DNA of 64,000 nucleotides from Staphylococcus hyicus (GTDB taxonomy: Bacteria; Bacillota; Bacilli; Staphylococcales; Staphylococcaceae): contig NZ_CP008747.1 in NCBI RefSeq assembly GCF_000816085.1, positions 2,356,001 to 2,420,000 on the forward strand. Reading direction: 5' to 3'. The notes beneath the pieces were generated by a model. The model was given only the letters and a program-made list of their open reading frames with translations. It did no database searches and had not been told where the DNA came from. Shown here in pieces: positions 37,906 to 46,346 of the stretch. Within the stretch, counting starts at the first letter, position 1; every line of letters begins with the position of its first letter. A program made the translations under genes and the position numbers.

Positions 37906-39453
37906 TTATTTCGTAAGTTCATTTGAAGAATAATACGCTTCCGTACTTACGCCTGTTTTAAAGCCAGACATTGTTGCATGAGTTTGATAGTCAAGAACAA
38001 TCTCATGTGATTCTGTAATTGTTTCTGGTTGTTTCGGAGCCGTATCTTCTGTAAAATCAAAAGCATTACCGTATCCACCATACGTCGTTGAAGGGTTAGA
38101 ATCTTGTGTAAAATCAACATGCTGCGATTCACCGCTCATACCTGCTAAATTATTTACAGAGTTATAGTTTTCTTGTTTTACATTTTGTTTCGCAACATTT
38201 GTCGTTTTAGGTGTTGAGTCAAAACTATACTCAAATACATGACCGTTGCTACCAAATTGTGTTGAAGCATTCGAACTTTCATCCATTGTTACAAAATGAG
38301 ATTCTCCATTTAAACCATTTAAAGTAGTCTCTGGTCGTTTACTCTTAAGTACATCCACTTTTTCTTCCTTAGTTTGTTGTTTTAGGACAGGTTGTGGTTG
38401 ACTTTCAGTTGCTACCGTATAAATTGGAAGCTGTGGTGAAGATTCTGGGAACTTAATTGATAGTTCATTTCTTAATTGTTTATGTGGAAATGCTTCAGGA
38501 TCATTTCTATATGATTTTAGTGGCATAGATGCCGCTTTTGATTTTCTTTCTGCCTCAGCTTTTGCTTTTGCTTTCGCTTCACTAGATTTTTTAGTCATTT
38601 CAGATAATTTAGCTTTAGCTTTTTCAGCACGTACTTTTACATTAGGGTCTCTAAAACTTTCATCAGTATTTGCTTTTAGAGCAGCTTCTCTCAATTTTTT
38701 GCGTGCTTCAAAATCATCTTTATTATCATCAGTAAGTGGTACAATATCTTTCGGTCTCTCATAACCTATTTCTTTGAAAAAGTCATCAATAATAGTTTCT
38801 AAGTTCTCACACATTTCTCCCAACATACGTTGGTTCTTTGGGAGTTTATCTAAACGCTCTTCTGGAGTAGTACCGACGATTAAGAATAATTTATTGTATA
38901 ACTCATCTAAAGCATCACTATTTTTCCTACTGGAAAATGAACTCATTACCATAAATACTTTATCTTCTAATTCATAAACTTTATCTATAGCTTTATAAAA
39001 ATCATCGTCGCCTTCTTTAAACCTTTTTAAATCTTTTTTAGTGCTTTCAATCTCTTTAACTTTAGTTATAAACTCAATCTTATTCTGCTTTAATTTTTCA
39101 CGAATTATATTATACTTTTGAGATGTCATACCTTCCTCATTAGAGTCTAATTTTAAAATGAGTTGATTAAATGCATCTAATTCTCCTAGAAACACATCTT
39201 GATATTTTTGATATGCCTCTTTATACTCTATTTCATCAAAACCGCCATGCTCATTCAATGATATTCTATGCGTTAAATCTTTAAAATCATCCTCGTACTG
39301 CTTTTTACTAAACTGACTATATCCATTCCATCCCATTTTTAAAGCTTCAGATTTATGCTTAGTTTCTTTTACTAACGCACTTGCATTGTTATCAAATATA
39401 AAGTTTGACGCTAAAATAGCGCTTGCTGATAATACTAATAATTTCTTTTTCAT
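37906..39453 (-). CDS. Secreted coagulase/vWbp-like protein, copy lacking the vWF-binding tail
   Basis: The protein has 515 residues with signal peptide MKKKLLVLSASAILASNFIF, identical to the neighbouring vWbp over this stretch. The N-terminal helical D1/D2 region (about 30-260) matches staphylocoagulase/vWbp, which bind and conformationally activate prothrombin (EYKEAYQKYQDVF, NQRMLGEMCENLETIIDDFF, ERPKDIVPLT). A Lys/Ala-rich linker follows, then two C-terminal modules, LNGLNGESHFV...FEYSFDSTPK and LAGMSGESQHV...FDFTEDTAPK, and a short tail. These modules resemble the GES repeats of vWbp and the ligand-binding repeats of fibronectin-binding proteins. There is no LPXTG. The terminal vWF-binding region of its neighbour is missing. 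Confidence 0.88.
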   Translation of the reverse strand: MKKKLLVLSASAILASNFIFDNNASALVKETKHKSEALKMGWNGYSQFSKKQYEDDFKDLTHRISLNEHGGFDEIEYKEAYQKYQDVFLGELDAFNQLILKLDSNEEGMTSQKYNIIREKLKQNKIEFITKVKEIESTKKDLKRFKEGDDDFYKAIDKVYELEDKVFMVMSSFSSRKNSDALDELYNKLFLIVGTTPEERLDKLPKNQRMLGEMCENLETIIDDFFKEIGYERPKDIVPLTDDNKDDFEARKKLREAALKANTDESFRDPNVKVRAEKAKAKLSEMTKKSSEAKAKAKAEAERKSKAASMPLKSYRNDPEAFPHKQLRNELSIKFPESSPQLPIYTVATESQPQPVLKQQTKEEKVDVLKSKRPETTLNGLNGESHFVTMDESSNASTQFGSNGHVFEYSFDSTPKTTNVAKQNVKQENYNSVNNLAGMSGESQHVDFTQDSNPSTTYGGYGNAFDFTEDTAPKQPETITESHEIVLDYQTHATMSGFKTGVSTEAYYSSNELTK

Positions 39454-39550
39454 ATTTTGTTCTCCTTTATTCTAAATAAAATAACCCTTGTCAAATTCCC
39501 TTTTTTTGACGCAGCTTTTCGATTATATAAGTTTCACTCAACATAAACCA

Positions 39551-39566
39551 TTAAGTTAGTTTTAAC
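39551..39566 (-). promoter_or_regulatory. SaeR-like binding site, copy 1
   Basis: On the minus strand the site reads GTTAA-AACTAA-CTTAA, one mismatch from the S. aureus SaeR consensus GTTAA-N6-GTTAA. It stands just upstream of a TATAAT -10 and lies in a stretch duplicated in front of the second copy. Confidence 0.55.
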
Positions 39567-39965
39567 ACAACATTAATTCTACTTTAAATTAGTTTATTCC
39601 TAAAATTTGTAGTGTAATTTTATTTTAAAACCCGAAAATTGTAGCAAATACCTCGTTCTCTTTACTTTATTCACTACAATTGTAATTATACACTATAATT
39701 TCTTGTTTCTTATTTCTCTTAAAGGATGTTTAAGATAATTTAAGTAGGATTTAAATTAATTGAGTTTGCCTATTGTATATAAATTCGCGTTAATGTTTTA
39801 ATCTAAATTAAGTTAATTGAATTGCATTTTTAATTACTTTTAGCTCAGTATTAAATCTGTATTAACGCCATATTATGCACTTTCAATACATTGGTGTTAA
39901 TGAATTTTTAATTATTTCACATTAAGCTTTCTTATTTGTTTAGGTTTGATTTATGCGCACAAAAC

Positions 39966-40006
39966 AAAAAGGCTAGTTTTTACCCAAAAAAGCTAGCCTT
40001 TTTAAG
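39966..40006 (-). terminator. Terminator of vwb
   Basis: Stem AAAGGCTAG / CTAGCCTTT (about 39969-40002) ends in TTTTTGTTTTGTG on the minus strand and lies 10 bases after the vwb stop codon. Confidence 0.85.
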
Positions 40007-40015
40007 TTTGATATA

Positions 40016-41638
40016 TTATTGACCATTATAAATTTTGTCGATTTGTTGATTTAACCGTTTTTGTTGTTCAGGACTTAATGTTTTTACTTTTGCTTGTGCA
40101 GCAACACGATCTTGATAAGCATGCGAGTTAACGTATTTATTTACTAATTCTTCAGCTTCTCTTACATGATTACGACGAATTGCACGTTTGTCTCGTTCTG
40201 TGTAACCAGATGTATCACTTTCACTATAGCCGTATTTATACCCTGATTTTTCATAGAATGAAGATTGATCAATATCTACAACGTTTGATTCTGTTATCGT
40301 TTCTTTTACTACTGGTGCATTTGTTGTTGGATTTTGTTGATTCAATTCATTATTCTTTGGTGCAATATCTTGTGAGTACTCGATAAAATTAGAGTTACCT
40401 TTTGATTGGCCAGATGGTTTAGAGTTATGCGTAACAGTAAAATTATTTGATTCACCACTCATACCTTTTAACTTTTTATTTTGATTAGTTGTTCCACTTA
40501 ATTTATTATCATTTGCTGGTTTCTGTTGATTTGAAATAATAGATGAAGCCTTGTTGCTAGATGCAACATGTGTAGAAACAGAAGATTTCGTAGTAGGTTC
40601 TTGGATGTTTGATTCTGAACGTTTCTTTAGTTGCTTATATTTATAAGTTTTTTGTTCTTTACTTTTTATTGATTTTGATGTTTTAGATGCTTTTGCTTTT
40701 TGAGCTCTCTTAATTCTTTCTGCTTTAGCTTCTTCTTGTGCTTTTTTAACTTTATCAGCTCTTATTTTCACACCAGGATCTACTAATCGAGCATCATTTT
40801 TTGCAGCATTTGCATCTTGTCTAAGTTGATTTCTAATTTCTTTATTGTCACCATTTGATTCTGTTAAAATTGGTATATAATTCGGTCGAGCTAATTCTGC
40901 CTCTTCAAAAAATTGATCAATGATTGTTTCTAAATCTTCTTTCATTTTTTCTAACATTCTTTTATTTCTAGGCGCATTGTAATCTCTATCATAATCAGAG
41001 ATTCCAACTACAACATCTAGTTTATTATACATGTTCTGAACCGCATCTACTTTCTTTGTAAACGTTCTACCAATCATTAGAATTTTATTTTCTAATTGAT
41101 TAATTTCCCAACCCGCATCATATTTTTCTGTTTTGCTAAATCGTCTTAAGTCATTGTGAGATTCTTGTATTTCTCTTGCTTTTGCTGCAAACTCTTTTCT
41201 GTTTTCTAATAGTGATTCAAATATTTCTTTATATCTTTCATATGTTAGTCCGTAAGTAGTATTTGAAACTTTTGTAGGATACCAAATTCCACCATACCAG
41301 TACCCCTCTTTTTTATTTATTTCATCTTGTTCTAGTTTAAATTTATTTAAAGCTTCCATTTCTGCCATGAATTTCTTTTGATAAACCTCATAAGCTTCCT
41401 TATATTCAGGTTCATCATAGCCAGCATGTACGTTTAATGATAAATATTGTATTAAATCCTCTAGACTTTCAATATAAACTTTAACTTGATCCTTATGACT
41501 TCTATGTCCGTTTAAATCTTTAGCTTTTGACGTATATGGATTCTCTCTCACGTCTACTACTGCGCTTGCACTGTTATCAAATATAAAATTAGATGCTAAG
41601 ATTGCACTTGCCGATAATACTAATAATTTCTTTTTCAC
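40016..41638 (-). CDS. vwb: von Willebrand factor-binding protein (secreted coagulase)
   Basis: vWbp activates prothrombin non-proteolytically and binds vWF and fibrinogen. It has 540 residues: signal peptide, mature N-terminus VVDVRENPYTSKAKDLNG (the two Val residues insert in the prothrombin pocket in S. aureus vWbp), D1/D2 helices (NVHAGYDEPEYKEAYEVYQK, NKRMLEKMKEDLETIIDQFF), a Lys-rich linker, one GES module (LKGMSGESNNF) and a C-terminal block (YTERDKRAIRRNHVREAEEL ... NQQIDKIYNGQ). The C-terminal block matches the vWF-binding end of S. aureus vWbp. It is a tandem paralogue of the 37906 gene with a shared signal peptide and promoter. Confidence 0.93.
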   Translation of the reverse strand: MKKKLLVLSASAILASNFIFDNSASAVVDVRENPYTSKAKDLNGHRSHKDQVKVYIESLEDLIQYLSLNVHAGYDEPEYKEAYEVYQKKFMAEMEALNKFKLEQDEINKKEGYWYGGIWYPTKVSNTTYGLTYERYKEIFESLLENRKEFAAKAREIQESHNDLRRFSKTEKYDAGWEINQLENKILMIGRTFTKKVDAVQNMYNKLDVVVGISDYDRDYNAPRNKRMLEKMKEDLETIIDQFFEEAELARPNYIPILTESNGDNKEIRNQLRQDANAAKNDARLVDPGVKIRADKVKKAQEEAKAERIKRAQKAKASKTSKSIKSKEQKTYKYKQLKKRSESNIQEPTTKSSVSTHVASSNKASSIISNQQKPANDNKLSGTTNQNKKLKGMSGESNNFTVTHNSKPSGQSKGNSNFIEYSQDIAPKNNELNQQNPTTNAPVVKETITESNVVDIDQSSFYEKSGYKYGYSESDTSGYTERDKRAIRRNHVREAEELVNKYVNSHAYQDRVAAQAKVKTLSPEQQKRLNQQIDKIYNGQ

Positions 41639-41732
41639 TTTATAATCTCCTTTAATATAAATAAAATAGTTGTCAAAAAACCCCTTTTTGACACAGCTTT
41701 TCGATTATATAAGTTTCATTCTACACAAACCA

Positions 41733-41748
41733 TTAAATACGGATTAAC
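41733..41748 (-). promoter_or_regulatory. SaeR-like binding site, copy 2 (vwb promoter)
   Basis: On the minus strand the site is GTTAA-TCCGTA-TTTAA, one mismatch from GTTAA-N6-GTTAA, followed by the same promoter block as copy 1 (CTTATATAATCGAAAAGCTG). S. aureus coa and vwb are Sae-controlled. Confidence 0.55.
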
Positions 41749-41883
41749 AAATATTAATTCTACATTAAAAGAGTTTATGTCTATAAAAAGTGGCATGCTA
41801 TCGTTTTGTATGCAAAAGTACATCGTAATAGTTCCGTTTAAGTTAAAACACATAAAAAAATGTGTACATTAACAACTGAAAAA

Positions 41884-41915
41884 AGCCCCTTAAACATATG
41901 TTTAAGAGACTTCTT
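41884..41915 (-). terminator. Terminator of the serine protease gene
   Basis: The palindrome CTTAAACATATGTTTAAG (41889-41906) is extended by partial pairing. On the minus strand it is followed by GGGGCTTTTTTC. Confidence 0.75.
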
Positions 41916-41930
41916 CAAATATAGTGATTA

Positions 41931-42728
41931 TTAGTTTGAATTTGCTTCAATCCACGCTTTTACTTTAGTAGTAATAAGTGCGAAAGTTGCATTTTCATTA
42001 TTATGGTTAGACGTTGACAAAATGTCAATTAACTCATCATTTTGGTCATTATTATCGTCATCTTTTAAAAATAACCCTGATCCAGATTGACCTGGTGCCG
42101 CAGTTATATTAGTTGTTATAAGTCCAGATTTGTTGAATGAACTTTCATCGTTTCCATTAGCAGCATTGATATATAAACTCTTGATATTTCCTGGATATTT
42201 TAGTGAATAGTTCTCTCCATCACTTGAAGAGTATCCTATTGAATAGACTGATTTATTCACTAAAGTGTTAGAACCATTTTCTGTTCTATCTGTAGATACA
42301 CCTCTGATATGAGGCATTCTTTCTTTTAAATAATGTTCAGATGAAGTTGACACTGGTTTGTCAACCTTAAGAATCGCTAAATCTTTTTCTTTATTTACTG
42401 GTTGTTGATTACTTCTTTGTTCATAAACTATAACCTTTTTAACATTTAATTCTCCTAATGGTGTAGAGATACCTGACAATGCCGGATAGATTTTACCGAT
42501 ATTACCTTCTTTATTTTCATAATCTACACAATGTGCTGCTGTTAAATATGTTGATGAATTAATTGCGACAGCCGTACAGAATTTACCGTTACCTTCAAAT
42601 TTAGCGGTAAATAAGTGATTTCCTTCTGTCGTATTGGTATTTATTATGCCGTTTGCCCATATTGACGATGAAAGTAATCCTCCTAATACGATTAAACTGA
42701 TTAACATTGAAATACATAATTTTTTCAT
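41931..42728 (-). CDS. Secreted V8/exfoliatin-type serine protease
   Basis: A trypsin-fold (S1B) secreted protease of 265 residues with signal peptide LCISMLISLIVLGGLLSSSI. The catalytic triad is readable: His in YLTAAHCVD, Asp in EKDLAILKV, Ser in PGQSGSGLF. A second Cys (KFCTAVAIN) can pair with the Cys of AAHC, unlike V8 protease, which lacks disulphides. An acidic loop DDDNNDQNDE follows the Ser. Cleavage specificity cannot be read with confidence. The ATG at 42726-42728 follows AAAGGAGA. It sits directly upstream of vwb in transcription order. Confidence 0.88.
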   Translation of the reverse strand: MKKLCISMLISLIVLGGLLSSSIWANGIINTNTTEGNHLFTAKFEGNGKFCTAVAINSSTYLTAAHCVDYENKEGNIGKIYPALSGISTPLGELNVKKVIVYEQRSNQQPVNKEKDLAILKVDKPVSTSSEHYLKERMPHIRGVSTDRTENGSNTLVNKSVYSIGYSSSDGENYSLKYPGNIKSLYINAANGNDESSFNKSGLITTNITAAPGQSGSGLFLKDDDNNDQNDELIDILSTSNHNNENATFALITTKVKAWIEANSN

Positions 42729-42862
42729 GCTTTTATCTCCTTTCGATGTGTTTTTCTGTAGTTGTTCATAAAGCATTGAAAACTTATGATTTTTGTATCA
42801 TTTATTTATCATAACATTGATGATTTAGCCATATATAAATTAATTTTATCATACATGCATAT

Positions 42863-43777
42863 TTATTGAGATTTATTTAAAATCTCTTTTTTTAATTTTA
42901 CTCTTAGATGCTCTAATGTGATAGGATCAGTAAACCAATAATCTTCTGCTTTATATGAAATCACTCTATTTTTCTTTACTGCCTCTAAATTTTTCCATGT
43001 TTTAGAGTTTTCAAAATCGAATGCGCTATATGAAGGTTTACTTAAGAAAATATAGTCTCCTGCGTAGTCAGCAATTTCTTCTTTCGAAATAGCTGCGTAG
43101 CCTTTTTTAACTTGTTGGAGCTTCTCTTTATATTTTTGTGTCATTGGCATGCCAAACGCATCATGAACAATATCCAAGCCTCGGCCCCACGTGCTGTTGT
43201 ATACATATATCTCTTTTATATCAGGTTCAAATACTGACGCAGTGGCATGACCTATTTTCTGTTGAATGTCTTTTTTATCTTTGGCTGTTTGAGCATCCCA
43301 TTTTTTAATCCAGTTTTGCGCCTTGTCTTCTGTATTTGTGAGTTTTCCTAGTTCTTTTAGAATTTCTTTATGGTTGTATTTGGTATATGTGTAGGGAATC
43401 GTCATTGCAATTTTTTCGTATTTTTTAATGTTCTTATCTGAAGCATCTACAATAATTAGGTCGGGCTTTAATTTAGCAAGTTTTTCAACATCTCCTTCAC
43501 CAATGAATGTTGTACCTTTCAAATGTGATTTTAATATTGATGAATCTTGCACAATATTTGAAACGGCAATCGGTTTGATGCCTAATTCTATAAAATCCCC
43601 AACATAGAATCCTGTTAATACCGCCACTCTTTTAGGGTTTTTAGGAACAGTCGTTGTTTTTCCATTTTCCAATGTATAGGTACGTGTTTCTTGTGATGCC
43701 TTTTCTTTATGATTCGTATGCGTGCATGCCGCTAAAAATAAGATGCTACATAAAACCATTAGGAACACTTTCTTCAT
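42863..43777 (-). CDS. Siderophore-binding lipoprotein, FhuD2-like
   Basis: A substrate-binding lipoprotein for ferric hydroxamate-type siderophores. It has 304 residues with lipobox LFLAACTHT. The class III helical-backbone SBP fold matches S. aureus FhuD2 along its length (FIGEGDVEKLAKLKPDLIIV, NSTWGRGLDIVHDAFG, ADYAGDYIFLSK, TWKNLEAVK, YWFTDPITLEHLR). No permease or ATPase gene adjoins it, which is usual for FhuD2-type proteins that use a distant FhuBG/FhuC. The ATG at 43775-43777 gives MKKVFLMVLCS. No Fur box is seen directly upstream. Confidence 0.88.
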   Translation of the reverse strand: MKKVFLMVLCSILFLAACTHTNHKEKASQETRTYTLENGKTTTVPKNPKRVAVLTGFYVGDFIELGIKPIAVSNIVQDSSILKSHLKGTTFIGEGDVEKLAKLKPDLIIVDASDKNIKKYEKIAMTIPYTYTKYNHKEILKELGKLTNTEDKAQNWIKKWDAQTAKDKKDIQQKIGHATASVFEPDIKEIYVYNSTWGRGLDIVHDAFGMPMTQKYKEKLQQVKKGYAAISKEEIADYAGDYIFLSKPSYSAFDFENSKTWKNLEAVKKNRVISYKAEDYWFTDPITLEHLRVKLKKEILNKSQ

Positions 43778-43866
43778 GTTATCATCTCTTTCTAGCCGAT
43801 ATTCCATTACAAATTCAGATTGTTGCTTAATTTTTAACGTACTCGTTTTGTTTTGCCATTAAATCT

Positions 43867-44466
43867 TTACAATACGTCTTCTAAATGATCTACTAAAGCA
43901 TGATATTTATGTGTAAAATGATGATAGTCATTTTCGTCATCAAAGTATAACCACAACCCCCTATCATCATATAAGAGATACAACATATTTTTAGTTTTAT
44001 TTACAAAATACAATTCAGAATAATGTGAACCTTGATTGATGATAGGTTTTAAAGGTGGAAAATCTTGGTTACAAATAGCTTTTATTAAGGATGAATGTTT
44101 AATATTTTTAGTAGAAATTTTGTATGTAAAGGCAAAACAAGGATTATTTTCGCTATTTTGATACCTTTCAATATGATGTGGTATGTATTTTCTCGCTTGC
44201 GTATATTTATCAATAAGCCTTGTTTTCGAATACTTTTTCTTATAATTGATGACTAAATGAATCATTTCAACGTCATCTGTATTTGAAAACATTTCCTCAA
44301 AAATATCTATCGCATTGCGATATACATTTGAAAAATAGGTATCATTTAATGTGTCTGTTCCAGAAATAAATTGATATTCACCTTCGCTTAAATCTAAATG
44401 AACTGCATTTTTTTCTTTTGAAAAATTTAAATGTTGTGTCTTGAGTTGGTTTAAATGAATAGTCAT
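43867..44466 (-). CDS. DUF3885-type protein
   Basis: A cytoplasmic protein of 199 residues. Its C-terminal half carries the DUF3885-like pattern (ELYFVNKTKNMLYLLYDDRG followed by LWLYFDDENDYHHF). Proteins of this type are common near toxin loci and are often treated as immunity-like, but no function is established. Upstream of the start only GTGAG is seen as ribosome site. It precedes the FhuD2-like gene by about 90 bp. Confidence 0.75.
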   Translation of the reverse strand: MTIHLNQLKTQHLNFSKEKNAVHLDLSEGEYQFISGTDTLNDTYFSNVYRNAIDIFEEMFSNTDDVEMIHLVINYKKKYSKTRLIDKYTQARKYIPHHIERYQNSENNPCFAFTYKISTKNIKHSSLIKAICNQDFPPLKPIINQGSHYSELYFVNKTKNMLYLLYDDRGLWLYFDDENDYHHFTHKYHALVDHLEDVL

Positions 44467-44505
44467 AACGTTCTCACTTTTTAGGTTTTATTAGAGAAAT
44501 CATCC

Positions 44506-44540
44506 AAAAAGACTAAATGTGCTTTTAGCGGCATTTAGTC
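44506..44540 (-). terminator. Terminator of the isdI-like operon
   Basis: A perfect 9-bp stem GACTAAATG (44511-44519) / CATTTAGTC (44532-44540) is followed on the minus strand by TTTTTGG. It lies about 55 bp after the haem oxygenase stop codon. Confidence 0.8.
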
Positions 44541-44597
44541 CTTAGGTTAATTAAAAAATGCGCGCATGTGCGAATGTCATAAAATGCTTTAAACACG

Positions 44598-44921
<324 letters not shown>

Positions 44922-45299
44922 TCATCTCTCCTTTGATTGATTAGGTAACGTTTTTACAAATGTAAATAAAAAGATTGTTTGAAAACACACCATGATGAGT
45001 AACATCACTCGAATCATCGTGTGATCGATCATATAAATTGAAAATGCGATAACGATATATAAACTGATTAAAAGTTTAAACTTTTTAATCAATGTGTAAC
45101 CACGTTCATTTTTAAAACTTTCTACGTATTCTCTATACACTTTCGTATGTATTAACCAATTTTTAAATCGTTCTGAGCTTTTCGCAAAACAAATTGCGGC
45201 AAGAAGTAAAAATGGTGTCGTCGGCAATAACGGAACCACAACACCAACAAAACCCAAAATGGTACACGTGATGCCCACCATCAGTAAAATATATTTCAC
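44922..45299 (-). CDS. DUF454 (YbaN-like) membrane protein
   Basis: An inner-membrane protein of 125 residues with three or four spans and the family pattern GFVGVVVPLLPTTPFLLLAA followed by CFAKSSERFKNWLIHT. The start is a GTG at 45297-45299, 5 bases after GAGGTG. It is the first gene of a two-gene unit with the haem oxygenase under a Fur box, so a role in iron or haem handling is inferred. Confidence 0.9.
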   Translation of the reverse strand: MKYILLMVGITCTILGFVGVVVPLLPTTPFLLLAAICFAKSSERFKNWLIHTKVYREYVESFKNERGYTLIKKFKLLISLYIVIAFSIYMIDHTMIRVMLLIMVCFQTIFLFTFVKTLPNQSKER

Positions 45300-45312
45300 A
45301 GCAACACCTCTA

Positions 45313-45331
45313 ATTGATAATCGTTATCAAT
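45313..45331. promoter_or_regulatory. Fur box upstream of DUF454-isdI
   Basis: ATTGATAATCGTTATCAAT is a perfect 9-1-9 palindrome of the Fur type, immediately upstream of the ribosome site of the DUF454 gene. Confidence 0.9.
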
Positions 45332-45412
45332 TATACAACAAAAAGTAAGCTTGTAAAACAAAAACCACCCAAATATGGATGGTTAAATAAATATTTATAA
45401 AATACTATCTTT

Positions 45413-45763
45413 TTATTTTCTTAATAGTGCTAGAATTCCTGCTACTAATATCAAAATTCCAGATAAAATACCGAATAATCCAATTAAAATAAAATTAAGT
45501 ATTCCACCTATTACTAGTATAATTCCCATAACAATTCGTTTTTTATTGATTATACAACTCACAATTAAAGTAATAATACAAACAAATATTACAGCAATAC
45601 CTAATCCCATAATTTGTCCTGAATCACTTGCCTCGAATTCGTTACTAATACTTCCAACCATTAGAGCAAATATGCCACCTAAAATTCCAAAAACACTGCC
45701 TAAAATTCCAAGTACCATTTCAGCTACTCTGTTCGTAGGCTTTGAATAAATCTGATTCTCCAA
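45413..45763 (-). CDS. DUF4064-type membrane protein
   Basis: A protein of 116 residues with four hydrophobic spans and a short charged N-terminus (MENQIYSKPTNRVAEMVLGI). The glycine-rich first span (LGILGSVFGILGGIFALMVG) and the 4-TM layout match DUF4064 proteins, frequent in staphylococci and often next to lipoproteins. It is monocistronic. The function is unknown. Confidence 0.8.
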   Translation of the reverse strand: MENQIYSKPTNRVAEMVLGILGSVFGILGGIFALMVGSISNEFEASDSGQIMGLGIAVIFVCIITLIVSCIINKKRIVMGIILVIGGILNFILIGLFGILSGILILVAGILALLRK

Positions 45764-45957
45764 AAGAACAACCCCTTATTTATAAAATATTAAAATAAAT
45801 TAGATAAACTTAATCGTTGACTATCCAAGTTATTTACAACCCAATTATATAATACTATGTTTCCCCTAACAACATAATTTATATATAAAATACACTTCTA
45901 TTCTTTTGAATACTTCTAAAACCATATTCTCTTTTATATATCAAAATCTGGTTCTTC

Positions 45958-46131
45958 TTATATTTGTAAAAACTCTTCTAAAAGTTTTGTATCACTATAC
46001 TCAGAAAGTTCAAGCGACCGCCAAAAGTGATAATATGCCCCTTCTAAATAATTAAAATGAAAAGAGATAGGCTCATTTTCACTGGCTAGTAATGAAAACA
46101 CCTCATCATCATTCACAAAGATGTACGCTCA
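45958..46131 (-). pseudogene. Fragment of a soluble protein gene
   Basis: In the gene-poor stretch 45764-46346 one frame on the minus strand reads about 57 residues without a good start: YIFVNDDEVFSLLASENEPI, SFHFNYLEGAYYHFWRSLEL, then SEYSDTKLLEEFLQI and a stop. A stop lies just upstream of the segment. It looks like the C-terminal remnant of a lost gene; no family is recognised. The rest of the stretch is AT-rich with no supported gene. Confidence 0.35.
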
Positions 46132-46346
46132 CAACATTTTTCATTGTTTAGTACGTTTTGATTTTACGTCCACAGCATGCTTGCAATATAACTTTTCATA
46201 TCTTAACCTAACTCATTTAGTGTCACAACGTTTAAATTAACAGCTATAAAGAAGGCTCTTTCCTCATTTTCTTAATATGCAAAGACTAAATATTCATATG
46301 TTTTTAAAATATGTGCTACTTTAAAGTGATAATTCTTTTTCATCCT

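Larger units (their letters stand above)
39454..40015. other. 562-bp intergenic region between the coagulase paralogues
   Basis: The right end holds the promoter of the 37906 gene: CTTATATAAT on the minus strand near 39532-39541 and a SaeR-like site. The left flank of the next gene holds its terminator. The central part (about 39600-39960) is AT-rich with no supported gene. Confidence 0.6.

Noticed and set aside
37906..39453. Cell wall-anchored fibronectin-binding protein
   Set aside because: The repeats are similar, but there is no LPXTG motif or C-terminal span and the N-terminus is coagulase-like.
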